Below are positions 17,898 through 26,795 of a stretch of 64,000 nucleotides of DNA, one piece after another. This DNA comes from Nonomuraea sp. NEAU-A123 (lineage in GTDB: Bacteria > Actinomycetota > Actinomycetes > Streptosporangiales > Streptosporangiaceae). The number at the start of each line of letters is the position of its first letter. The first letter of the stretch is position 1. Position numbers and translations under genes: made by a program. The stretch spans positions 434,001-498,000 of the forward strand of contig NZ_JAHFZZ010000005.1 of NCBI RefSeq assembly GCF_018603905.1. Reading direction: 5' to 3'. Below the pieces are notes generated by a model, which was not told the origin of the DNA, made no database searches, and was given only the letters and a program-made list of their open reading frames with translations.

Positions 17898-18590
17898 ATG
17901 CGCACTATCGGTCTCATCGGCGGGTTGAGCTGGGAATCGACGGTGATCTACTACCAGATCATCAACCAGCGGGTACGCGAGCGGCTCGGCGGCAGCCATT
18001 CCGCCAACAGCCTCGTCTGGTCGGTCGACTACACGACCGTCGAGGACCTCATCTTCGCCGATCGCTGGGAAGAGGTGAGTACGTTGCTGACCGGTGCGGG
18101 CCGGAAACTGGAGGATCTCGGCGCCGGCCTCCTGCTCATCTGCAGCAACACCTTCAGCCGGGTGAGCGACGACGTGGAGCGGGCCGTGAGCGTGCCCGTG
18201 CTGCACATCGCCGACGTCTTGGGCGCCGAGGTCCGCGCCAGGGGCATGCGCAAGGTCGGTCTGCTGGGCACTCACGTCACCATGGAGCAGCCCTTCTACC
18301 GGGATCGGCTGGCCGCCCACGGCTTCGACGTGCTCGTCCCGCGGCGTGAGCAGCGGGAACTGGTCCATCGCGTGATCTTCGACGAACTGGTGCGCGGGGT
18401 GCTCCGGGAATCGTCCAGGGACGCGTACGCCCAGATCATCGATGATCTCGCAGACGACGGCGCTGAAGGCGTCATCCTCGGCTGCACGGAGATCGAGCTG
18501 CTGATCAGTGAGAAGGACAGCGCCATCCCGGTGCTGCCGAGCGCTCGACTGCACGCGGAGGCGGCGGCCGGCTTCGCGCTTGCCGACTGA
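17898..18590 (+). CDS. Aspartate/glutamate racemase family protein (YgeA-like)
   Basis: This 230-residue cofactor-independent amino-acid racemase starts with MRTIGLIGGLSWEST. The catalytic positions are Thr85 in ICSNTFS and Cys196 in LGCTEIELL, the Thr/Cys pair reported for E. coli YgeA rather than the Cys/Cys pair of bacterial aspartate racemases. YgeA-type enzymes have broad or L-Asp/Glu-selective activity, so the D-amino acid made here is open. The gene lies 25 bp after murF on the same strand, preceded by CGGAG, and forms the third gene of the operon. Confidence 0.88.
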   Translation: MRTIGLIGGLSWESTVIYYQIINQRVRERLGGSHSANSLVWSVDYTTVEDLIFADRWEEVSTLLTGAGRKLEDLGAGLLLICSNTFSRVSDDVERAVSVPVLHIADVLGAEVRARGMRKVGLLGTHVTMEQPFYRDRLAAHGFDVLVPRREQRELVHRVIFDELVRGVLRESSRDAYAQIIDDLADDGAEGVILGCTEIELLISEKDSAIPVLPSARLHAEAAAGFALAD

Positions 18591-18667
18591 CACGCCCTCG
18601 GTCGCGTTCGTTCACGGCGGTGGGGCCCGCGCACCCGGGTAGGGCCGACGGCCAGGTGCTCGCCCGG

Positions 18668-20674
18668 TCAGGTGGGTGCGTTGGCGCCATACAGCTCACG
18701 GTGCCACAGGTCGGCGCAGACACGTTCGATGCCGGCCGTCAGATGGCGGCGGTAGGTGGTGAAAGGGAGGCCGAGTCGTTCCGCGGCCAGCTCCTGGGTG
18801 GGCGCGCCGCGGAGGAACGTGACGGACAGCGCCCGGTGAAACTTGATCGAGCGCGGATCCTCGCGCAGGTCCTCGATCACCTGGCGTAACACGTCACCCA
18901 GTGCTGTGGCCGGATCCTGCCCGGCCCGCTCGGCGATCAGCCTGGTGCGCGTCAGCGGGGAAGCGGCCAGCGCGTCCAGCCGCGACAACTGGCGCAACGC
19001 CTTGCGAACCGCCTCGGCGAACTCCGCCTGGGACAGCACCGCCAGTTTCGCCGTCGCGGCACCCGGGCCGCCGGTGGGCCCCGCGACGAGCAGCTCCAGC
19101 CACGCCTGCGCCGGCACCGCGCGCCAGTCATGAACGAACAGGGTGTACGCGTCATCCCCCAGCCGGGGCTGCTCGGAGATGGCACGCATTCCGTACTGCC
19201 GTAAATGCTCCACCCACGCCTGGTTCGGATGCCGTATCTCGATATATGACCATGCCATCCGCTCGGCCCGCAGACAATTGCCGATCACTCGCCACTGGAT
19301 CAAATCCATCACCGGCGAGTTCCCGCGATACGGCGGCAGCGCCCATAGCCGGCTGACCGCCAAATGTTCACCGGCGCGCAACGGTGTGGTGGCACGCGCA
19401 TGCGCCCACGCCATCGCCACGATGGGATCGGCCGTCAGCTCCTCCTCATCGAGTTCCGCCAGCCGCAACCACGCGGAGAAAGCCACGGGCTCGCCGGTTT
19501 CGGTCCGTCGATACAGCCGGAACGCCTCCGGCTGACGTTCCGCCCAGAAGGCGGCGCAGCCCGCGGAGGCCGCACCCTCCGCCGCCGTCGCCACCCGGAG
19601 CAACGTGCCGACGTCCTCCTCCCGCAACACCTCCTCGTGGAACTCGCCCTCGTCGTGGCAATCGGCCGGCGCCCCGTTGCCGCGATGCAGGTAGAGCAGT
19701 GCCGCCACCGCGCCGAGCACGTCCACCTCGCTCGCCGTGCGCACCCTGTCCGCCAGATGCGCATGAACGCGGTCGTGCATCACCGCGTAGCCCTCGGGAT
19801 CCCGCCATCGCAGGTCCGCCTCCAGCAGCTCCCGTACCACGTCATGCGGAAACAGCCCGAGACTGCTCGACTCCACGAACGGCAACCGCCGCAACCACCG
19901 GAACAACATCCCGGCGTCCTCTGGCAAGACCGCCCGCAGCAGGTCCTCCGTCGTCATGTACGTATGCGCGCAGATCTCCAGAGCATGCCGATGCGCCGCC
20001 GAAGGCAACTCGCCCACCAGTTGATCCAGCAACGTGGCCACCACGTCCTGGTTCGGCATCCACCGCCGGCCGGCCTCGCCGTCCTTCACCGCCACGGCCG
20101 CCCCCAGCAGCAGCGCCAGCGGATGACCACCGGCGAAGGCCAGCAGCGGCTCGCGCAACTCGGCCGGCACCCCGGAGGAATCCACCAGGGCCTGCGCATC
20201 TTTGGCCCGCAGGTCGCGCAGCGGCAGCACCTCCAGCGCCCCAGCCCATCCCGGATCCGCCTGCCACCGCACATCCGGCGGGTTTCGCCCCGCGATCACC
20301 ACCAGCGCCCCCATGGGCACCCGCGGCAGGAACCGCTCGCGCAGCCATCCCTCCAAGCCCTGCATGCGTTCGAAGCTGTCGACCAGCAGCACCGCGTCCG
20401 CATCGCGTAACACCGGCTCGGCCTCAGCCTCGGACGTCGCCGGTGACGGCTCCAACATGCGCCCGTCCACCATGAACACCGGCCGCCCCGCCACCGCCGC
20501 CTCGTGAGCGAACCGCCACAACAAGGCCGACTTCCCGATGCCGCCGGGACCGTGCACGTACAGGACACTGGACCCGCCGCCGTACAGCGCCGCGTGGAAA
20601 ACCGCGAGCTCTTCCTCCCGCCCCACGAACGCCAGCTCGCGCGCTGCTTGCACGCGCCATCCCAGCGACGTCAA
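18668..20674 (-). CDS. STAND-type ATPase regulator coupled to VanY
   Basis: This protein of about 668 residues starts with an AAA/STAND module: FVGREEELAVF, Walker A GPGGIGKS at residues 42-49, Walker B AVLLVDS at about 95-100. A long helical region follows, and a C-terminal segment (APTQELAAERLGLPFTTYRRHLTAGIERV) reads like an HTH. The likely start is a TTG overlapping the vanY stop (TTGA). A GTG 21 bp downstream is the alternative. Proteins of this layout are signal-responsive regulators in actinomycetes. Coupling to vanY suggests it senses a wall-related signal (inference). Confidence 0.8.
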   Translation of the reverse strand: MTSLGWRVQAARELAFVGREEELAVFHAALYGGGSSVLYVHGPGGIGKSALLWRFAHEAAVAGRPVFMVDGRMLEPSPATSEAEAEPVLRDADAVLLVDSFERMQGLEGWLRERFLPRVPMGALVVIAGRNPPDVRWQADPGWAGALEVLPLRDLRAKDAQALVDSSGVPAELREPLLAFAGGHPLALLLGAAVAVKDGEAGRRWMPNQDVVATLLDQLVGELPSAAHRHALEICAHTYMTTEDLLRAVLPEDAGMLFRWLRRLPFVESSSLGLFPHDVVRELLEADLRWRDPEGYAVMHDRVHAHLADRVRTASEVDVLGAVAALLYLHRGNGAPADCHDEGEFHEEVLREEDVGTLLRVATAAEGAASAGCAAFWAERQPEAFRLYRRTETGEPVAFSAWLRLAELDEEELTADPIVAMAWAHARATTPLRAGEHLAVSRLWALPPYRGNSPVMDLIQWRVIGNCLRAERMAWSYIEIRHPNQAWVEHLRQYGMRAISEQPRLGDDAYTLFVHDWRAVPAQAWLELLVAGPTGGPGAATAKLAVLSQAEFAEAVRKALRQLSRLDALAASPLTRTRLIAERAGQDPATALGDVLRQVIEDLREDPRSIKFHRALSVTFLRGAPTQELAAERLGLPFTTYRRHLTAGIERVCADLWHRELYGANAPT

Positions 20675-21219
20675 TTTCCCACGCCGGGGTGGGGTCGTCG
20701 TCGTGGTGGCGTGCCGCCGCTGTCCGGGCGGTACTCGAAGTGCCACCACTCGTTGTCGTAGATGCGGTAGAGGTCGTAGCGGGCGCCGTGTTCCTCGAGC
20801 CAGCGCGCGCCTTCGTGGGGTCGCACGTCCAGCGCGACGCCCTTGACGTGGCTGGATTCCGCCGGTGGGAGCACGAGCATGCGTGCCGAGGCCGCGGAGC
20901 CGGAGCGGCGCACCTCCTCCTCGAACATCCGTAGTTGGACAAGGGGATCGCGGTATCCCGAGGTGAGGCCGATGAGCTGGCCGTGACGCCAGAGCGCCTC
21001 GGTGCGCGCCGCGGTGAACGCCGCCATGGCGCTGTCGGTGAGCCCGGCGAGGTCCTCGGCGGGAAATCGCATCCGTAACGCCCAGCGGCAGGCCAGTTCG
21101 CGGGCGCGGCCGGGATGGCGGACGAACGCCGCGGGCAGCAGGAGCACGGCCAGCACCAGCGTGACCGCGGCGTACAGGCGGTCTCGGGGCCGAGCTGGGA
21201 TGGTGCGTGGTTCGTTCAT
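20671..21219 (-). CDS. vanY: VanY-type D,D-carboxypeptidase (M15B), membrane-anchored
   Basis: This 182-residue zinc peptidase removes terminal D-Ala from stem pentapeptides. One membrane segment lies at about residues 14-33 with the catalytic domain outside. Zinc ligands are H124 and D131 in SSHVKGVALD and H160 in NEWWH, and the catalytic Glu is E157, so the active site is complete. It is close in size to actinomycete VanYn-type enzymes that give low-level glycopeptide resistance. It is divergent from the VanR-like gene across 138 bp and is followed by the overlapping STAND gene. Confidence 0.93.
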   Translation of the reverse strand: MNEPRTIPARPRDRLYAAVTLVLAVLLLPAAFVRHPGRARELACRWALRMRFPAEDLAGLTDSAMAAFTAARTEALWRHGQLIGLTSGYRDPLVQLRMFEEEVRRSGSAASARMLVLPPAESSHVKGVALDVRPHEGARWLEEHGARYDLYRIYDNEWWHFEYRPDSGGTPPRRRPHPGVGN

Positions 21220-21317
21220 GACGAACTACGATTGGCGGCGAATGTGCGCGCGTTGTCAGCCGCATGTCACCGTTTGTCGACGGCGGCGGACACCGTCGGC
21301 GGCCACCGTCGCCGCGA

Positions 21318-21494
21318 TCGTGACACGACCATGACACGGCGCTGACGAGACGGGGACATGGTCGGCCGACAGTGGACGGAGTTGACCGGCGGGCGAGTTA
21401 CGGAGCGTGCGGTGAAACTCGGCGGCGTGTCGCGAGTGTTGTTGATCGAGGATGACCCGGCCGTGCGGGAGGGCCTTGAGCTGGCCCTGACCCG
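21318..21494 (+). repeat. Parent copy of the vanR promoter/5' repeat
   Basis: This is the intact partner of the inverted repeat at 15124-15300. It holds the upstream region, with the self-similar stretch CGTGACACGACCATGACACG, and the first codons of the vanR-like gene. Confidence 0.9.
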
Positions 21495-22101
21495 GCATGG
21501 GTACCGGGTGCGCGCGGTGGAGTCCGGCGAGCAGGGGCTGGACTGGCTGCGTACGGACCTTCCCGACGTCGTCGTGCTCGATCTGATGTTGCCTGGCATG
21601 GACGGGTTCGAGGTCTGCCGCCGCATCCGGTCCGCCTGGGAGGTGCCGATCATCATGCTGACCGCGCGCGGCGACGACATGGACGTGGTGGCCGGGTTGG
21701 AGGCGGGCGCCGACGACTACGTGGTCAAGCCGGCGCAGCCCAGAGTGCTCGAGGCACGCATGCGCGCGGTGCTCCGGCGGACCGGCCGGGAACAGGCGGA
21801 ACTGGAGCGGCACGGGGACCTGACCATCGATCGGGCCGGGCTGGTGGTCGCCAACCGCGGCGTGCCGGTCAGCCTCGCCCCGACCGAGCTGCGCCTGCTG
21901 CTCGAGCTCTCCGGCACGCCGGGCCGGGTGCACAGCCGCCAGCAGTTGCTGGAGTCGGTGTGGGAGCACGGGTATTTCGGCGACTCGCGTCTCGTGGACG
22001 CGTGTGTGCAGCGGTTGCGCGCGAAGATAGAGGACGACTCGGCGGCGCCTGTCTACGTGCAGACGGTGCGGGGGTTCGGGTACCGGTTCGGGCCGGTGTG
22101 A
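21358..22101 (+). CDS. VanR-like OmpR-family response regulator
   Basis: The 247-residue protein has a receiver domain (acidic pair in IEDDP, phosphoacceptor D75 in VVVLDLMLPGMDG, Lys124 in YVVKPAQ) and an OmpR/PhoB winged helix ending in VQTVRGFGYRFGP. Its place between divergent vanY and a sensor kinase makes it the likely activator of the cell-wall genes. The ATG used here gives an unusual 23-residue extension before VSRVLLIEDD. A GTG at 21427 would give the usual receiver start and is conserved in the broken copy, whereas the ATG is not. Confidence 0.9.
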   Translation: MVGRQWTELTGGRVTERAVKLGGVSRVLLIEDDPAVREGLELALTRHGYRVRAVESGEQGLDWLRTDLPDVVVLDLMLPGMDGFEVCRRIRSAWEVPIIMLTARGDDMDVVAGLEAGADDYVVKPAQPRVLEARMRAVLRRTGREQAELERHGDLTIDRAGLVVANRGVPVSLAPTELRLLLELSGTPGRVHSRQQLLESVWEHGYFGDSRLVDACVQRLRAKIEDDSAAPVYVQTVRGFGYRFGPV

Positions 22102-22108
22102 GCCGCCG

Positions 22109-23584
22109 ATGACACCTCGGCCGAGCCTGGGGTTGCGTGCCCGGCTGTTGTTCGCGTTCGCACTGCTGTGCGTGGTCACCGCGGCGGCGGTGAGCGGCGG
22201 GATCTACGTCCAGGCCCGCAACGCCATCCTGCAGCGGACCCAGGATGGCGCGGTGCAGGCGATGAAGAGCCGCCTGGAGGCGCTCTACCCGCTGCGGAGT
22301 GCGACGCCGGGCCCAGACGAGCTCGGCGACATCGCCGCCGCCGTGCCCGACCAGAACAACGTGGAGTTCGCGGTCGCCAGCTACGGCGAGATACATTCGC
22401 CGGTCGCCCCGCCGGGGCACTTGAGGCTGGGTGGGAAGGTGCTGGCCTTGGAACTCGGGGTGATTTCCCCAAAGTTGCGGCTGGTGGTGGCCGGCGGCCA
22501 GATCGCGTGGCAACGTGTGGTGTTGCAGGGCACGCCCTGGCTGATCATCGGCGCGCCGTTGCTGATCGCCGAGCCGGATCGGACGGCCCGGGTGTCGGGT
22601 ATCGAGGTCTACGCCGCGCGCAGCCTGCTCGCCGAACAGCGCAGCATCGACGACCTCGCCGCGCGCGCCTGGCTCACCGGCGGGGCGGCCCTGGCGTTCG
22701 CGGTCGTGCTCGCGTTGCTGGCCACCCGTGGCGTGCTGCGCCCGGTGCGCGAGCTCGGCCGGGCGGCACGCCTGCTGGGCGAGGGCGAGCTGCGGACCAG
22801 GATCGAGGTGCGCGGCTCCGACGAGCTGGCCGACGTGGCACGCACGTTCAACAACACCGCCGCGGAGCTGGAACGGTACGTCAAGCAGCTGCGCGAGATG
22901 GAGGCCGACGCCCGCCGGTTCGTGGCCGATGTGTCCCACGAGCTGCGCACCCCGCTGGCCGCGCTCACCGCGGTCGCCGACGTCCTCGACGAGGAGGCGG
23001 CCCGGCTGCCCGAGCCCGCCGGCAGGGCCGCCAAGCTGGTCAGCCAGGAGACGCTCAACCTCACCGGGCTGGTGAACGACCTCATCGAGATCAGCAGGTT
23101 CGACTCCGGCGTCGCGGCCCTCACGCTGAACGAGGTCGACGTGGCCGAGCTGGTGCGCGCGACCCTGCGTGTCCGGGGCTGGTCGGAGCTGGTGCAGACC
23201 GAGCTTCCACCCGCGGTGACGGCGCGGCTGGACCCGCGCCGAGTGGACGTCATCCTGGCGAACCTGGTCGGCAACGCCCTGCGGCACGGCGAGCCACCGG
23301 TGTCGGTACGGCTTTCCGCCGACCCGCACTGGATCGCTCTCGAGGTCCGCGACCACGGACAGGGGTTGGACGAAGCGGTGCTGCCGCACGTGTTCGACCG
23401 GTTCTACAAGGCCAACGCGGCCAGGGCCAGATCCGAGGGCAGCGGCCTCGGCCTCGCCATCGCGCAGGAGAACGCGCGCCTGCACCAAGGCGGCCTCACC
23501 GTCACCAACGCCCCCGACGGCGGCGCCATGTTCACGCTGCGCCTGCCACGCCGGGCACCCGATCCGGACGGAGGCCCCGAGTGA
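22109..23584 (+). CDS. VanS-like sensor histidine kinase
   Basis: The 491-residue kinase has a membrane segment at about 12-34, a sensor loop of about 155 residues outside the cell, a second segment at about 189-207, HAMP, HisKA with H277 in DVSHELRTP, and an ATPase domain ([31 protein letters not shown]). The sensor loop is far longer than that of actinomycete VanS proteins that bind glycopeptides through short loops, so the signal may differ. It starts 7 bp after the regulator gene. Its stop overlaps the start of the lipoprotein gene. Confidence 0.9.
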   Translation: MTPRPSLGLRARLLFAFALLCVVTAAAVSGGIYVQARNAILQRTQDGAVQAMKSRLEALYPLRSATPGPDELGDIAAAVPDQNNVEFAVASYGEIHSPVAPPGHLRLGGKVLALELGVISPKLRLVVAGGQIAWQRVVLQGTPWLIIGAPLLIAEPDRTARVSGIEVYAARSLLAEQRSIDDLAARAWLTGGAALAFAVVLALLATRGVLRPVRELGRAARLLGEGELRTRIEVRGSDELADVARTFNNTAAELERYVKQLREMEADARRFVADVSHELRTPLAALTAVADVLDEEAARLPEPAGRAAKLVSQETLNLTGLVNDLIEISRFDSGVAALTLNEVDVAELVRATLRVRGWSELVQTELPPAVTARLDPRRVDVILANLVGNALRHGEPPVSVRLSADPHWIALEVRDHGQGLDEAVLPHVFDRFYKANAARARSEGSGLGLAIAQENARLHQGGLTVTNAPDGGAMFTLRLPRRAPDPDGGPE

Positions 23585-24075
23585 GGACCGGGCTCACCCG
23601 CCGCATGCTCGCCGCGGGCCTCCTGTCACTCGTCGCCATGGCCGGTTGCGGCGTGCGACCCAGCGACGTCATCCCCGCCGGCGACCCGCCGAGCGGAGCC
23701 GTCGCACCTACCACGCCGATCACCCTCTACCTGGTCAAGAACGGCCGACTTCGCGCGGTAACGCGGCCCGGGCCCGGTGGTCGTCCCCTGTTCCGCGCGG
23801 ACACCCTCGCGCTGCTGGCAGCCGGACCCACCGCGAGGGAACAGGAGCACGGATTCACCACCGACCTCCCGCCCCAAGCCGGCCCGTTCTCGGTAACCGC
23901 CGATCCGGCCGGCCACTTGGTGGTGACCCTGTCCACTCCGGCTGGCGAACTGTCCACACTGGCCATCCAGCAGATCGTGTGCACGGCCGCCGCCGCCACG
24001 CCGCCGGAAAGCCCTGCCCAGGTCACCGTCGTCGGTGCCGGGCAGAGCGTCGGCCCCCGGAACTGCCCGGGGTGA
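23581..24075 (+). CDS. Secreted lipoprotein linked to the VanRS-like system (GerMN/LpqB-like)
   Basis: The 164-residue protein has a lipoprotein signal with lipobox VAMAGC and a single compact domain with the pattern [18 protein letters not shown], then [20 protein letters not shown], then [21 protein letters not shown]. This is like GerMN domains found in LpqB and spore-germination lipoproteins. The GTG start overlaps the kinase stop (GTGA). LpqB-type lipoproteins act as accessory modulators of the MtrAB kinase, so a modulating role on this kinase is plausible. Confidence 0.82.
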   Translation: MRTGLTRRMLAAGLLSLVAMAGCGVRPSDVIPAGDPPSGAVAPTTPITLYLVKNGRLRAVTRPGPGGRPLFRADTLALLAAGPTAREQEHGFTTDLPPQAGPFSVTADPAGHLVVTLSTPAGELSTLAIQQIVCTAAAATPPESPAQVTVVGAGQSVGPRNCPG

Positions 24076-24274
24076 CTAACGGACAGCACCGGACGCGCCC
24101 GGTCACCACGTTGATCCGCGTTCCGGCAACCGCTCCAGCCTGCCCGAACTCGCGGTCATTCGAGATGGTGTGTCCGACCTGGTCCGGATGGGGTGCCGGA
24201 CCCATCCTCGCCAGGCTGTGCTTGAGGGCGAAGCGCCGTGCACTCGGCTCGGCCGAAACCCTGGAGCGAATGCG

Positions 24275-24439
24275 ATGGATCTCCTGCTCGCCCTCCTGAC
24301 TCTGGCCGTGGCCACCCTCAACCTGGCCACCGCCCTCGTGGTCCACCGGCGGGATGGTCACCGGCGCGTCATACTGCGAGGTGAAGGCGTCCGCCGCTGC
24401 CGACCGTGCTGTGGCGAACCCCATGCGGACAGGAGCTGA
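24275..24439 (+). CDS. Possible small membrane protein, 54 aa
   Basis: The frame starts at ATG with TGGAG about 10 bp upstream. It encodes one hydrophobic helix (MDLLLALLTLAVATLNLATA) followed by a basic tail with HRRDGHRR and a CRPCC cluster. It ends 17 bp before the next gene, so it may be its small partner. No family is recognised and chance is possible. The remaining 24076-24274 shows no gene I can support. Confidence 0.4.
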   Translation: MDLLLALLTLAVATLNLATALVVHRRDGHRRVILRGEGVRRCRPCCGEPHADRS

Positions 24440-24455
24440 CCAGCCGGAGCTCGCG

Positions 24456-26744
24456 ATGACCTCCAGACCTGACCCCACCACTGTCGAGACGTTGACCGAG
24501 CTCGCGCAGACACTTGATGAGCTGCGAGCGAGCCGCTCGTACGCTGAGTTGGACAAGGCGGTGAGACCGGACAAGCTGCCGTCGAGCACCCTCAACAATC
24601 TCCTGTCAGGCGCGACGCTGCCGACGCAGGAGACGTTGGAGCGATACCTGCGTGCGTGCGGGGTGCCGCGCGAGCAGCGTTCGGCCTGGTACGCCGCCAG
24701 GCAGCGAGTAGCCTCGAGCGCTCCGCAGGGGCTGCCGGACACGGTGCGCGTGGCACACGCTGATCAGCGCCGGCTTGGCGTACACGCCGCGATCAAGGTG
24801 GAGGGCGCACCCGGTGACCTGCCCACCTACGTCGCCCGTGATGTGGACGCCGGCCCGGACGGTGTGCGCGCTCTGGTGGGCAGAGCGGCCGCGCGGGGCG
24901 GCCTGGTCCTCCTGGTGGGCGGCTCATCGGTGGGCAAGTCCCGCTGCGCCTTCGAGGCGCTGCGGGCGGTCGTGCCGCACTGGTGGCTCTGGCATCCGGC
25001 GGACGCGGCGCGGATCCGCCAGGTCGCCACGGCGCCCCCTGGCCGACTGGTGGTATGGCTGGACGAACTACAGCGCTACCTGGGCGGATCGGCCGGTCTG
25101 CAGGCCGCGACCGTGCGTACCTTGCTGCACGCACGGACGGTGATGATCGCCACCTTGTGGCCCGAGCGTTACACCACCTACACGGCGTCCCCGGCATCCC
25201 ACCGGTCCGACCTGTACGCGGCTGAACGCGAACTGCTTGATCTGGCTGACGTCATTCACCTTCCGGCCTCCTTCAGCGTCGCCGAACAGGCAAGAGCCCA
25301 GGCGGCCGCGGCTGCCGGCGACCAGCGCATCGCCGTGGCCCTGCGATCGGCGGACTACGGGCTGACCCAGACGATGGCCGCCGCTCCGCAACTGGTGGAC
25401 CGGTGGCGCGGGGCCGACCCCTACGCCGCCGCGATTCTGGACGCCGCGATCGACGCCACCCGTCTCGGTGTCGTCTCCCCGCTCAGCGCGGACCTGTTAC
25501 GAGCCGCCGCACCGGGCTACTGCGATCCGCGCCAGCGCGCCGCGGCGCCTGCCAACTGGTTCGAAACAGCCCTGGCCTACGCCACCGCCACTCTGAACGG
25601 TGCCGCCGCCGCACTCGCCCCGGTCGCCGACCACACCAGCATGGGGCAGATCAGCGGTTACCTGGTCGCCGACTACCTGCAACAACACGCTGGACAACAG
25701 CGCCGCCTCCTCCAGGTGCCCGCCACCTGCTGGCAGGCCATGATCGACCATCTCAACGACTCCGGCGATCAGACCCGGACCGCCTACGCCGCGCAGAACC
25801 GCCTCATGAACCAGTACGCCGAACCTCTCTACCGCCAGGCCGTCAACACCGGCGACAGCCAGGCGGTGAGTCTTCTGACCAGCCTGCTGGTCAGCCAGGG
25901 CCGGATGCGGGAGGCAGTGGCGATGTGGCGCCACCGAGCGGAAGCAGGCGACCCGTCCGCTGTCGCCGCGCTGGCGGACCTGCGAGACGAGCAGGACAGG
26001 GCCGCGGCAGCAGCCTCGACATGGCGCCGCCAGGCAGAAACCGGCGACCGATCAGCCGCCATCCGGCTGACGGGACTACTCGTCGGCCAGGGCCAGACTG
26101 AGGAAGCGCGGGCGCTGTGGCCCCTCACTACCCTTGACGGGGGCGCGACTTTCACGACCGACATAGCCGAAGCGCTGACGACGGCCATGGAGCTCAAAGA
26201 CCCTTACCTGCGCCGGCACAGCGAGCGCATGTCCCAACTGGTGGCCATGATCGGGCACCAACTCGGGATGACGCCCGACGATGTCGAGGCGGCCCGCCTC
26301 GCCGCCTTGCTTCACGACGTCGGCAAGCTCGCGGTCCCCAGTGCCGTCTTCCTCAAGTCCGGGGCCCTCACCGAAGAAGAGTTCACGCTCATCAAGATGC
26401 ACGTCACGCATGGTGCGAGCATCGTCCGCCAGATAGCGGACCTCTTTGGGGGTACGCGCCGCGCCGCCGCCGCCCATCCCCACATCGCTCGGGCACTCGA
26501 CGGCATCCTGCATCACCACGAACGGTTCGACGGCCGGGGATATCCCCTGGGGCTGGTGGCCGAGGAGATCCCTCAGATCGCCCGCGCCATCGCTGTTGCC
26601 GACGCGTTCGACGCGATGACGACTGGACGTTGGTATCGGGGTGCACGCTCCCTTGAGGAAGCAGTGGCGGAACTCCACGAGGGGGCGGGCAGCGCGTTTG
26701 ATCCTCAGATCGTGGAGGCATTCGTGCTTTGGCTTGACGGTTGA
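24456..26744 (+). CDS. HTH / STAND-type ATPase / helical-repeat / HD-GYP fusion protein
   Basis: This 762-residue protein has four parts. Residues 8-75 form an XRE-like HTH. Residues 130-430 form a P-loop module with Walker A GGSSVGKS (155-162) and Walker B VVWLDEL (199-205). Residues 450-560 hold Sel1/TPR-like repeats. Residues 565-762 are an HD-GYP domain. All HD-GYP landmarks are visible: H588, HDVGK at 620-624, H649, HHER at 687-690 and GRGYP at 693-697. HD-GYP domains hydrolyse cyclic di-GMP, and here the domain appears complete. GGAG at 24446 supports the ATG. Such a single-chain link between a STAND regulator and cyclic di-nucleotide turnover is unusual. Confidence 0.85.
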   Translation: MTSRPDPTTVETLTELAQTLDELRASRSYAELDKAVRPDKLPSSTLNNLLSGATLPTQETLERYLRACGVPREQRSAWYAARQRVASSAPQGLPDTVRVAHADQRRLGVHAAIKVEGAPGDLPTYVARDVDAGPDGVRALVGRAAARGGLVLLVGGSSVGKSRCAFEALRAVVPHWWLWHPADAARIRQVATAPPGRLVVWLDELQRYLGGSAGLQAATVRTLLHARTVMIATLWPERYTTYTASPASHRSDLYAAERELLDLADVIHLPASFSVAEQARAQAAAAAGDQRIAVALRSADYGLTQTMAAAPQLVDRWRGADPYAAAILDAAIDATRLGVVSPLSADLLRAAAPGYCDPRQRAAAPANWFETALAYATATLNGAAAALAPVADHTSMGQISGYLVADYLQQHAGQQRRLLQVPATCWQAMIDHLNDSGDQTRTAYAAQNRLMNQYAEPLYRQAVNTGDSQAVSLLTSLLVSQGRMREAVAMWRHRAEAGDPSAVAALADLRDEQDRAAAAASTWRRQAETGDRSAAIRLTGLLVGQGQTEEARALWPLTTLDGGATFTTDIAEALTTAMELKDPYLRRHSERMSQLVAMIGHQLGMTPDDVEAARLAALLHDVGKLAVPSAVFLKSGALTEEEFTLIKMHVTHGASIVRQIADLFGGTRRAAAAHPHIARALDGILHHHERFDGRGYPLGLVAEEIPQIARAIAVADAFDAMTTGRWYRGARSLEEAVAELHEGAGSAFDPQIVEAFVLWLDG

Positions 26745-26795
26745 TCAAAGGTGCACCAGATTGTTCGCGTCTTTTCGGACCATCCAAGGAATCCC

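Noticed and set aside
23581..24075. The lipoprotein as a full LpqB
   Set aside because: It is only 164 residues and holds one GerMN-like domain, without the beta-propeller domain of LpqB.
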